Source of the DNA: an uncultured Muribaculaceae bacterium | GTDB lineage: Bacteria > Bacteroidota > Bacteroidia > Bacteroidales > Muribaculaceae | Assembly: GCA_910587545.1 (NCBI GenBank) | Contig: CAJUMI010000037.1 | Location: 1-22,186 of the forward strand | Length of the DNA: 22,186 nt | Direction: 5' to 3' | Notes under the pieces: model-generated | Seen by the model: only the letters and a program-made list of their open reading frames with translations | Told to the model about the DNA's origin: nothing | The model's database searches: none | Shown here: positions 1 to 6,259 of the stretch, in pieces | How positions within the stretch are numbered: the first letter of the stretch is position 1 | Layout: each line of letters opens with the position of its first letter | Made by a program: the position numbers and the translations under genes

Positions 1-85
1 GGTCGTTTCTTGGTATGACAACGAAATCGGCTACTCTAACAAGGTGCTCGATCTCATCGCCCGCATGGTTGAAATCAACGGCTGA
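1..85 (+). CDS. gap: Glyceraldehyde-3-phosphate dehydrogenase, C-terminal end (partial)
   Basis: Only the last 27 codons are inside the window, and the 5' part lies upstream of base 1. The readable frame begins at base 2 and ends at TGA 83-85. It contains WYDNEIGYSNKVLDL, the very conserved C-terminal helix region of type I GAPDH, whose Tyr and Asn contribute to the NAD-binding site. The enzyme interconverts glyceraldehyde 3-phosphate and 1,3-bisphosphoglycerate in cytoplasmic glycolysis. An intrinsic terminator follows 33 bases after the stop, so this gene ends its transcription unit. The identification is firm even from this fragment. Paralogue type cannot be judged. Confidence 0.95.
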   Translation, partial: VVSWYDNEIGYSNKVLDLIARMVEING

Positions 86-117
86 TAAGCCCATTCACAA
101 CTCATACATATATATAA

Positions 118-146
118 AGACCGGCAGACTTCTGTCGGTCTTTTTT
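118..146 (+). terminator. Intrinsic terminator of gap
   Basis: The arm AGACCGGCAG (118-127) pairs with CTGTCGGTCT (132-141) over ten base pairs with one G-U pair and a four-base loop. Five further T follow. This is a classic rho-independent terminator 33 bases past the gap stop. Confidence 0.93.
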
Positions 147-168
147 ATGCTCTATTTTCATCAATATG

Positions 169-199
169 TTGGAAGTCTGAAAATTTGTTTTTAACTTTA
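169..199 (+). promoter_or_regulatory. Bacteroidota-type promoter upstream of the candidate structured RNA
   Basis: TTG at 169-171, a 20-base spacer, then TAACTTTA at 192-199. This matches the primary sigma consensus of Bacteroidota except for the last base (TAnnTTTG). By analogy with the SRP RNA gene in this window, the start would fall near 204-206. There is no convincing coding sequence directly behind it. Confidence 0.6.
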
Positions 200-203
200 C
201 GAC

Positions 204-522
204 CGCAGACCATCCCAGCGGAAATCCATTGACAGATAACACCCGGCGGTCGGCATACATTTTGGAAATGCGTTTACTAACGCTCTTTCTTGACATTCCG
301 AAACTTCGCAACTTTCAAATCTTCGTCAAGAATGCAGCAGACAGTAGATGCCTTGTGGATATGTACATCATATCAACGGCAGGCACGAGAGTGTCGGCTA
401 TTGATATATCTGTATCTTCTGCGTGAGGCTTCTGCAGTTTGCTCGTTCTACGAAGATGGGCAATGCGAAGGCCTCGGAATGCGTGAACGAGCTGCAGGTA
501 CGGCTCTCACTCATTCTTTTTT
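204..522 (+). ncRNA. Candidate structured non-coding RNA or long structured 5' leader, family not recognised
   Basis: This stretch lies between the gap terminator and the next gene and has no believable protein. It begins behind a good promoter. Several hairpins follow: 270-283 (GCGTT/AACGC), 287-294 with 325-332 (eight pairs), and 349-352/358-363 with 369-374/378-381. The largest is a nested stem in 423-510: GTGAG/CTCAC, CTGCAG/CTGCAG, then CTCGTTC/GAACGAG extended by ACG/CGT. Six T at 517-522 could end transcription. I found no tmRNA, RNase P or SRP signature, and 6S RNA could not be confirmed or excluded by eye. It may instead be the leader of the gene at 576, which lacks a strong promoter of its own. 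Confidence 0.45.
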
Positions 523-575
523 AATCTGTTTACCGCCGATGAGGTGAGCCCGGAGGCAACAAATTTAGTTAAGTT

Positions 576-1259
576 ATGGGATTCATAATTTTCCTTGTTA
601 TCGTAGGCGTCGGCGCATACTTCTGGCTGTCGCAGGACTCTTCTGAAGTAAAGCAGCGCGGCAAAAACCGCTCGTCTGAACAGAAACTCGCTCTCCGCTA
701 TTTCCTTAATGACGGCTGTCTGCAAAAGAAACCGTCAGATCAGGCTTACGACGAACTCGTAGCATCGATGATCGCAGAAAAGAAACTCACTGATCCCCAG
801 ACTGCATTGGACAAACTCGGTGTGGACGAATCAGAAGTGACCGAAGTCAAGCCCATCTACCTCGACGGCTATGTATTCGGTGACAAGAACACCTACGCAA
901 AGGTAGGCAACGACGGTCTGTGGAGATCCTCGAAGTACCAGGCTTCATGGATTTTCTGCTCTGCAACTCATGTTTATCTCTATCAGTACACTTTCAACAC
1001 CGACGAAGACGGCAAGAAAGTTGTCACCGAAGAATACTTCTATAAGGATATCACCAACTTCTCGGCAAGCTCCGACACGGTCGAGATCCCCTACTGGGAC
1101 AAGAAACAGAAGAAGATCGTCCTCAAGAACGTCGATTCTACACGTTTCCGCATCACTGTTCCCGGCAACTCTCTGTACTGCGTCATGGCTCAGACCGACG
1201 AAAACGAAGCTGCCGTCAAGGGCCTGAAGACCAAACTGCGCGAGAAGAAAACCAACTAA
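576..1259 (+). CDS. Membrane-anchored protein of unknown function
   Basis: 227 residues, family not recognised. The N-terminus is a single hydrophobic segment (about residues 2-18, MGFIIFLVIVGVGAYFWL) without a lipobox or clear cleavage site, so it is probably a membrane anchor. The rest is polar and probably faces the cytoplasm. Residues 30-90 look helical and charged. Residues 95-205 look beta-rich, with many aromatic residues (KYQASWIFCSATHVYLYQYTF), like a small sensor or PH-like fold, but that is only an impression. The ATG at 576 is preceded by an A/T-rich leader, as usual in this phylum. The next gene starts one base after its stop, so the two are very likely co-transcribed, and it heads the run that ends at 4201. 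Confidence 0.85.
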   Translation: MGFIIFLVIVGVGAYFWLSQDSSEVKQRGKNRSSEQKLALRYFLNDGCLQKKPSDQAYDELVASMIAEKKLTDPQTALDKLGVDESEVTEVKPIYLDGYVFGDKNTYAKVGNDGLWRSSKYQASWIFCSATHVYLYQYTFNTDEDGKKVVTEEYFYKDITNFSASSDTVEIPYWDKKQKKIVLKNVDSTRFRITVPGNSLYCVMAQTDENEAAVKGLKTKLREKKTN

Positions 1260-1260
1260 A

Positions 1261-1656
1261 TTGGCTTCTGCACCGCACCGCAATAAAGTCAGCAGACCGG
1301 AGGTGACATGGCTCAACGGGCTTGTGAGACTATTGCTGTTAATCGCCGGAGACACGATCGCCTCTATGACCATAGCCGTTCTGCGGTCTCAAACCGGCAT
1401 TCAGACGCTCGCTCTGGCTGATATCTGCACTATAGTTCTGACTGTAATCACAGCCCGCCCTAATGTCGTGCTGGCGATACGGCTCTATCAGCGGTACGCT
1501 CCGGAGCATATCCGGCTTCGCTGCGCCATGACGCCCACCTGCTCAGAGTATGCCGTGCTGGCCATACGCCGGCACGGCATACTCCGCGGGACGTTGATGA
1601 CATATCGCCGTCTGCGGCACCGATGCGACGGCACTCCCGTCACAGACTATCCTTAA
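1261..1656 (+). CDS. yidD: YidD-family membrane protein insertion efficiency factor with N-terminal hydrophobic extension
   Basis: 131 residues. Residues 75-122 carry the YidD (haemolytic domain, PF01809) signature: RLYQRYAP, then C88, PTCSEYA at 92-98, the AI..HG element near 101-106 and a late Cys122. YidD proteins are usually 70-90 residues and act at the inner membrane, assisting YidC-dependent insertion. Here about 65 extra N-terminal residues contain two hydrophobic stretches (about 17-40 and 47-65). The frame opens with TTG at 1261, one base after the previous stop. A GTG at 1303 is the other possible start, and there is no in-frame ATG before Met36, so the exact start is unsure. The C-terminus lacks the usual Trp/Gly-rich tail after the last Cys. 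The next gene follows after 27 bases. Confidence 0.85.
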   Translation: MASAPHRNKVSRPEVTWLNGLVRLLLLIAGDTIASMTIAVLRSQTGIQTLALADICTIVLTVITARPNVVLAIRLYQRYAPEHIRLRCAMTPTCSEYAVLAIRRHGILRGTLMTYRRLRHRCDGTPVTDYP

Positions 1657-1683
1657 ATCATTAATAAACAAACATCTTATCTC

Positions 1684-2889
1684 ATGGGCATATTTAACCG
1701 CAAACGTACCGACGGTATGACATTTGACGGTCAGGGCGATGACCGCCGTGGATTCATCGATGTGATACAATTCAACGGTTCACCCGATGATATCGTGTGG
1801 AAGTTCCCTTATAACAATATCTCCACAGCCGCACAACTTGTGGTGAACCAGAGTCAGGAAGCGGTATTCCTGAAAGGCGGCGAAGTCGCCGACATCTTCG
1901 GACCCGGCACCAAGACACTTTCCGCCAACAACATACCCATCCTTCAGAAACTGATCAATCTGCCGTTCGGAGAAAACACACCCTTTGTCGCAGAGGTATG
2001 GTATGTCAGCAAGACCGTACGACGAAACCTTAAATTCGGCACCGAGCGCCCCGTCGACATCTGGGATCCGCTGATCCAAAATTCAGTACCCGTCCGCGCA
2101 TTCGGTCAGTATGGTGTCCGCATAGCCGATTCAGCCGCATTTCTCCGCGAAATGGTAGGCACACTTCATCTCTTCACTACCGACGACATCATCGAGCAGT
2201 TCCGTTCAGACATCGTTCAGGCTCTTAGCGAACGTATAACCAACTTTATGACCGAAGAACAGGTGAGCGTCGTGACCATCAACGGCAAACTCTCCGCCGT
2301 TAGCAAATATATCCGGGATCAGATCAACGACGAGTTCTCCCGTTACGGCATCGAGGTGACAAACCTCAAGGTCGAGAACATCAACTACGACAAGAATGAT
2401 CCACAGGTGGCACGCATACTCGAAGGCTATGCAAAGGCCAAAGAGCGTACAGTCCAGGGATTCACATATCAGCAGGAACGTCAGTTCGACATCTTGGAGA
2501 CCGCCGCCGGTAACGAAGGACAGTCCGGCACCGTGATGGGTACAGGCATGGGACTCGGCATGGGCATGGGCATAGGCGCAGCCTTCAATGCCCAGATCAG
2601 CAACATCGCCGGCCAGGCGATGGGCTCATCCGTCGCTCCCGCGCAATCATGTCCGCTACCGCCGCCCGGAGCCGCTCCCGCCGTAAGTTTCCATCTCAGC
2701 ATAAACGGTCAGCAGTACGGACCTTACGATACGAATGCATTGAGGCAGATGGCCGCCAACCGTCAGATCACACCAGACACCTATGTCTGGCGCTCCGGCA
2801 TGCCGCAGTGGCTGCAGGCCTCGCAATGCCCAGAACTCGCCACACTCTTCCCTCCGCCTCAGACACCGCCCGCTCCACCAATGCCGTGA
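1684..2889 (+). CDS. SPFH-domain (YdjI / virion-core-like) protein with C-terminal GYF_2 domain
   Basis: 401 residues, cytoplasmic or peripheral at the membrane, with no signal peptide. Residues about 24-250 form the SPFH (band-7) domain of the YdjI type: VIQFNGSPDDIVWKFP, VVNQSQEAVFLKGG and the late ITNLKVENI-like strand are typical. A Gly/Met-rich stretch (about 282-300) and a Pro/Ala linker (318-334) follow. Residues about 336-385 form a GYF_2-type domain (YGPYDTNALRQMA, then YVWRSGMPQWLQ), a fold expected to bind proline-rich peptides. The tail is proline-rich. In Bacillus the related YdjI is encoded with a zinc-ribbon membrane protein and a PspA paralogue and helps recruit PspA to stressed membranes. 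The downstream genes here supply a membrane protein and a zinc ribbon, but no PspA is visible. The role is inferred. Confidence 0.88.
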   Translation: MGIFNRKRTDGMTFDGQGDDRRGFIDVIQFNGSPDDIVWKFPYNNISTAAQLVVNQSQEAVFLKGGEVADIFGPGTKTLSANNIPILQKLINLPFGENTPFVAEVWYVSKTVRRNLKFGTERPVDIWDPLIQNSVPVRAFGQYGVRIADSAAFLREMVGTLHLFTTDDIIEQFRSDIVQALSERITNFMTEEQVSVVTINGKLSAVSKYIRDQINDEFSRYGIEVTNLKVENINYDKNDPQVARILEGYAKAKERTVQGFTYQQERQFDILETAAGNEGQSGTVMGTGMGLGMGMGIGAAFNAQISNIAGQAMGSSVAPAQSCPLPPPGAAPAVSFHLSINGQQYGPYDTNALRQMAANRQITPDTYVWRSGMPQWLQASQCPELATLFPPPQTPPAPPMP

Positions 2890-2891
2890 TT

Positions 2892-3617
2892 ATGAAAAAC
2901 AATAGAACCATCAACCTGGTGGCGGATGTGATAGCTCCGCTTGCGATTGTGACAGTCACAGTCGCGTTGTTCTTCGTTTTTCAACCCGAAGAACCCGGCA
3001 CACTGTTTTGGACCAACATGGTGTATGTGTCCTTTCTTGAGATCTTACTCTTGGCATACATCGTCCGGCTTCCCGCCCACGGCTCAACTGTGGCGCTCAA
3101 GTGGATGTGCGTCATCTACAGCGTCGTATATATCAGCATTTCTCTGATATGGCTGCTGTTATTCAGTCTCGTGCTAAGCCGGTGGTGTCCGATAAAACTC
3201 TACTTCGCGGTAATCACCGTATTGACCGTGCTATGGATACTTGCCTGCACACTCTCACTAAAGGTCGACAGCATCAATGAGACTTCCATCGCCACCCTCT
3301 CCGACAACCGCCGACAGACCGATCGGATCAACAACCACGCCGACATGCTCATGCAACAGTTCCGACTGATGGTTACGGCACATCCCGAGCTTGGCGTAGC
3401 GTCACAACCCGTCACTGCGCTCTGCCGCGGACTTTCCACGCTCTCCCCCGCCGTCATGGCCGACCCTACGGCCGCAAAGCGCGTCAACAACATCTGCTCC
3501 GAGCTTGATGACAAACTGTCGGAACCGGCGTCGGACACCCTCGCCCGAAGTCTCAAGGACTTCGCCGAAAGATCGCTTATAACTCTTAATCAACTCAAAA
3601 AATCCGTTCGAAAATAA
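2892..3617 (+). CDS. Four-helix integral membrane protein of unknown function
   Basis: 241 residues from ATG 2892, two bases after the upstream stop. I chose this start over longer upstream openings because those would overlap the GYF domain coding region in another frame. Four hydrophobic segments lie at about residues 8-30, 39-58, 67-95 and 100-121. The remaining 120 residues are a polar, helical, probably cytoplasmic tail (DNRRQTDRINNHADMLMQQF and onward) that could form a coiled coil. No enzymatic motif is visible. Its stop TAA shares bases with the next ATG (TAATG), so translation is probably coupled. The position between an SPFH protein and a zinc-ribbon protein suggests a membrane platform for them, which is inference. 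Confidence 0.85.
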   Translation: MKNNRTINLVADVIAPLAIVTVTVALFFVFQPEEPGTLFWTNMVYVSFLEILLLAYIVRLPAHGSTVALKWMCVIYSVVYISISLIWLLLFSLVLSRWCPIKLYFAVITVLTVLWILACTLSLKVDSINETSIATLSDNRRQTDRINNHADMLMQQFRLMVTAHPELGVASQPVTALCRGLSTLSPAVMADPTAAKRVNNICSELDDKLSEPASDTLARSLKDFAERSLITLNQLKKSVRK

Positions 3618-4201
3618 TGGCTACCGCTGAATTCTATGAATGCCCGGGATGTGGCGCGAGCGTGTCTCCCGACATGAAAAAATGTGAATATTGTAACAAC
3701 CCCGTCGTAATTCATTCAATCGGGGCGATAAGCACATTCTCACCCCTGCAGCTCAACAAATACGCCCTATCATACCGCAAACAGCTTGCCGACAAGCCCG
3801 ACAACCGCGAGCTGAACCGCTCGATGGGTATCTGTTACCTGAATCTCAAACTTTTCGACAAAGCCAATGAGGCTTTCGAGCGAGCCGTGACTGACAACTT
3901 TGAAGATGCAGATTCGTATTTCTACGCCGCTGTCGGACGTCTTAAGGGCAAAAAAGCGTTCGTAGCTCCGCGCCCCGACATAGACAAGGCCATGGAATAT
4001 CTCAACGCCGCCAATATGATCTCCCCCAATACGGTCTACACACTGATGCTTGCCTACATCAAGAAAGATTATTTCGACCGCAAAGCGCTTTGCATCAGCC
4101 CGTCGTGGAGAGACGAAGTCGCGACCGCTCAGTCTATGGGCGCTACTGATGCCGACGCGGCAGCTCTTGCCGACCTTCTGTGTGTACCTGTCAGCCTGTA
4201 G
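3617..4201 (+). CDS. Zinc-ribbon protein with TPR-like repeats
   Basis: 194 residues, no signal peptide or membrane segment. The N-terminus holds a zinc ribbon with C9-x2-C12 and C23-x2-C26 (ECPGCG and CEYCNNPVV). Residues about 58-135 look like two or three TPR helices (NRSMGICYLNLKLFDKANEA, then YFYAAVGRLKG and AMEYLNAANMISPNTVYTL). This suggests a cytoplasmic scaffold that contacts other proteins. It is the last gene of the five-gene run and overlaps the stop of the upstream membrane protein by one base. The zinc ribbon next to an SPFH protein recalls YdjG of Bacillus, where ribbon and membrane part are joined in one chain, while here they are on separate genes. No known enzymatic function is apparent. 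Confidence 0.87.
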   Translation: MATAEFYECPGCGASVSPDMKKCEYCNNPVVIHSIGAISTFSPLQLNKYALSYRKQLADKPDNRELNRSMGICYLNLKLFDKANEAFERAVTDNFEDADSYFYAAVGRLKGKKAFVAPRPDIDKAMEYLNAANMISPNTVYTLMLAYIKKDYFDRKALCISPSWRDEVATAQSMGATDADAAALADLLCVPVSL

Positions 4202-4302
4202 ACTATCTGTGTGTAACGCGGCTCGTGCATCCTATTTTCGCTGACCCTAAGGATTCTAAAGATCCTCATCATTGAAAAAATCAGAGTTTAATCGCCAAAT
4301 CC

Positions 4303-4332
4303 TTGCCGTGTCACAAAAATTTTGTAACTTTG
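4303..4332 (+). promoter_or_regulatory. Promoter of the SRP RNA gene
   Basis: TTG at 4303-4305, a 19-base spacer and TAACTTTG at 4325-4332 give a full match to the Bacteroidota consensus. The RNA starts about five bases later, at GGG 4337. Confidence 0.88.
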
Positions 4333-4336
4333 CATC

Positions 4337-4432
4337 GGGTAAGTCCTACACGACCAGCTCCCTCAGAATCCCCCAGGTCTTGACCGAAGCAAGGGTATGA
4401 GGTTGTAGCGGTGCGATGTAGTAAGCTTACCC
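4337..4432 (+). ncRNA. ffs: Signal recognition particle RNA (4.5S, small bacterial type)
   Basis: A 96-base hairpin RNA. The ends GGGTAAG (4337-4343) and CTTACCC (4426-4432) pair perfectly, and further stems include CTACA with TGTAG and CCTCA with TGAGG. The tip CCCCCAGGTC...GACCGAAGCAAGGG is the conserved SRP domain IV: a CAGG/GAAGCA internal loop that binds the M domain of Ffh, here closed by a short tetraloop. With Ffh this RNA targets nascent inner-membrane and some secreted proteins. The promoter is canonical and the 3' end runs into T-rich sequence. Identity rests on the domain IV motif and overall length. Confidence 0.93.
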
Positions 4433-4446
4433 TTTTTCTTTTGCAT

Positions 4447-4477
4447 AAAAAAACTCGCCTTCATGGCGAGTTTTTTT
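4447..4477. terminator. Bidirectional terminator between the SRP RNA and the GH43 gene
   Basis: Seven A, CTCGCC (4454-4459), a five-base loop, GGCGAG (4465-4470) and seven T. The symmetry gives a T-run on both strands, so it can stop the SRP RNA transcript from the left and the glycosidase operon from the right, 30 bases after the GH43 stop. Confidence 0.93.
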
Positions 4478-4506
4478 ATCATACATGATGGGTCCGGGTG
4501 ACCCTG

Positions 4507-6234
4507 CTATTCCACTTCTATTATTTTGGACAGAGGAGCTACGCCGTTTTCGTTGAAGGCCTCGATGGCGAAATAGTATTTCTGATCGGTCGACAGACAC
4601 TTCATCAGATTCTCGCCTGCATCACCGTAGACCATCCATGAGCTGTAGAGCTTGTCAGGAGCGACGCCCCACATTATATTATATCCCTGAGCGCCTTTGA
4701 CGGGCTTCCAGCTGAGCGTGATATCGCGGCGGTCGTCGTGACGACTAGCCTCGAAGCTCTTGACTGTCTGAGGAGCCTTGCCCTCGCCGAGACCGAACAC
4801 TCTGATCGCTGAAATCGACAGATTGGGCATCGGCACCTCTATGTTATTATAGCGGATATAGCGCACACGCGCCGGGGTCTCAAGTTCGGCGTAGTCGTGA
4901 GGAGTGTCCCTGAAGCTGTTCGAACGGTCGACAATACGGGTCCAATTGATGCCGTCAAGCGATCCGTCGATCGTGTAGCGGTGACGCAGGTCAGGATAGC
5001 GGCCATACATGTCGCTTTTGTAATCGTTGTAATTGACCTGAACGGCGTTGACTGTGGCAGGCTGCCCGAGATCGATCTCCACCCACTGACGGTCGTCATT
5101 GTCCTCGGCAAGCCAGAAGGTTTTGCTGCATTCATCGGTCAAACCTGACGCAGCGTGTCCACCGGCAGTCGATGATGCCTTGACAGGCTTATTATAGGAC
5201 AGCAGCATCCACCCGCGGAATTCGCCTTTCTTGCCTGACACCGCGGGTGCATAACGCGGATAGTCGCCGAAACGCGTGTCGCAGTACATCACGCCGTCCT
5301 CGTCGAAATAAGTCGGGAACATGCACAGGCGGCGCTCCCAGTTCATGTTGATCGGCAATGCCATCGACCCGAAGTGCCAGTAGTGGCCGCCGGGGCCGAC
5401 GACGGTGCTGCCGTGGCCTGCGCCGTTCATGTAGCCACCCGGTTTGTATGAAACAGGATTGTGAGCCTGATACTTATACGGACCGAGGGGATTGTCAGCC
5501 ACATAGACACCGTCGGCATAGACGTTGAACTCTGTGCCAGGCGCGGCATACTGCATATAATATCTGCCGTCATGTTTCGTCAGCCACGGCCCTTCGATAT
5601 AGCCGCCGAGCACCGTATCGGTGTGATTTTCTCCGAAGCGTTCCCATCCGTGTCTGTCGGGATCAAGATTGAACAGTTCCACCGACTCGCCTTCGGCTAT
5701 AAAGCGATGATCTTTGTCAAGTCTGATTCCACGGATCGGATAGACGTTTGACGAGCCCCAGAACATATATGCCTTGCCATCGTCATCGAGAAAGAGATCA
5801 GGATCCTGAAGATCGTGAAGTAGGGCCGGAACGGCGTTCCAGTCGCCCGACCCAGGGTCGTCGGTGTAGAGCACACTCATCGCACCCGAAGGGTCTCCGC
5901 AGACATATAGGACGGAGTCATTGTAGTTGTGGGCGGCAGGAGCGTTGCAACCCTGGGGATACCAGTTCTTGCCCGGCTCAATGAATTCCCAGTTCTGCAG
6001 ATCGGTCGAATGCCAGTAGCCGTGGGAACGGGTGACAAACATGTAATATTCGCCTCTGAACTCCACCACGGCAGGATCAGCGCCCGAACGGTAGGATATG
6101 TCACGCGCCGAATTGTAGATCATGTAGGTGTAATCGATATTGAGAGGGTTACAGTAGGTGTCGTTGCGAGTGTCCCGGCCGTGAAGCGCCGACATCGCAA
6201 ATACACCACAGATTAGTAAAACAAGTTTTTTCAT
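4507..6234 (-). CDS. Secreted GH43 glycoside hydrolase with F5/8C (CBM32-like) and FN3-like domains
   Basis: 575 residues. The start is set at the Met that opens a signal peptide (MKKLVLLICGVFAMSALHG). A longer frame exists but would overlap the upstream gene. No lipobox is seen, so the product is probably periplasmic. Residues about 28-335 form the five-bladed GH43 catalytic domain. The likely base is Asp53 (GADPAVV), the pKa modulator Asp144 (LQDPDLF) and the acid Glu214 (YIEGPWL). Residues about 345-480 are an F5/8 type C, CBM32-like sugar-binding domain (WVEIDLGQPATVNAVQV), and about 485-575 look like fibronectin type III. GH43 enzymes usually remove arabinofuranose, xylose or galactofuranose, and the subfamily and substrate cannot be fixed here. 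It lies 25 bases downstream of the GH20 gene, so they are co-transcribed. Confidence 0.93.
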   Translation of the reverse strand: MKKLVLLICGVFAMSALHGRDTRNDTYCNPLNIDYTYMIYNSARDISYRSGADPAVVEFRGEYYMFVTRSHGYWHSTDLQNWEFIEPGKNWYPQGCNAPAAHNYNDSVLYVCGDPSGAMSVLYTDDPGSGDWNAVPALLHDLQDPDLFLDDDGKAYMFWGSSNVYPIRGIRLDKDHRFIAEGESVELFNLDPDRHGWERFGENHTDTVLGGYIEGPWLTKHDGRYYMQYAAPGTEFNVYADGVYVADNPLGPYKYQAHNPVSYKPGGYMNGAGHGSTVVGPGGHYWHFGSMALPINMNWERRLCMFPTYFDEDGVMYCDTRFGDYPRYAPAVSGKKGEFRGWMLLSYNKPVKASSTAGGHAASGLTDECSKTFWLAEDNDDRQWVEIDLGQPATVNAVQVNYNDYKSDMYGRYPDLRHRYTIDGSLDGINWTRIVDRSNSFRDTPHDYAELETPARVRYIRYNNIEVPMPNLSISAIRVFGLGEGKAPQTVKSFEASRHDDRRDITLSWKPVKGAQGYNIMWGVAPDKLYSSWMVYGDAGENLMKCLSTDQKYYFAIEAFNENGVAPLSKIIEVE

Positions 6235-6259
6235 AAAATTTATTCTTGAATATGATTGG

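Noticed and set aside
290..547. An 85-codon frame in the gap-to-operon region
   Set aside because: Composition is not protein-like, it crosses several hairpins and lacks a plausible start context. The RNA-structure explanation is better supported.
4249..4267. Short inverted repeat AGGAT/ATCCT as a terminator for the five-gene run
   Set aside because: Only five pairs and no T-run follow, so it is too weak to call.
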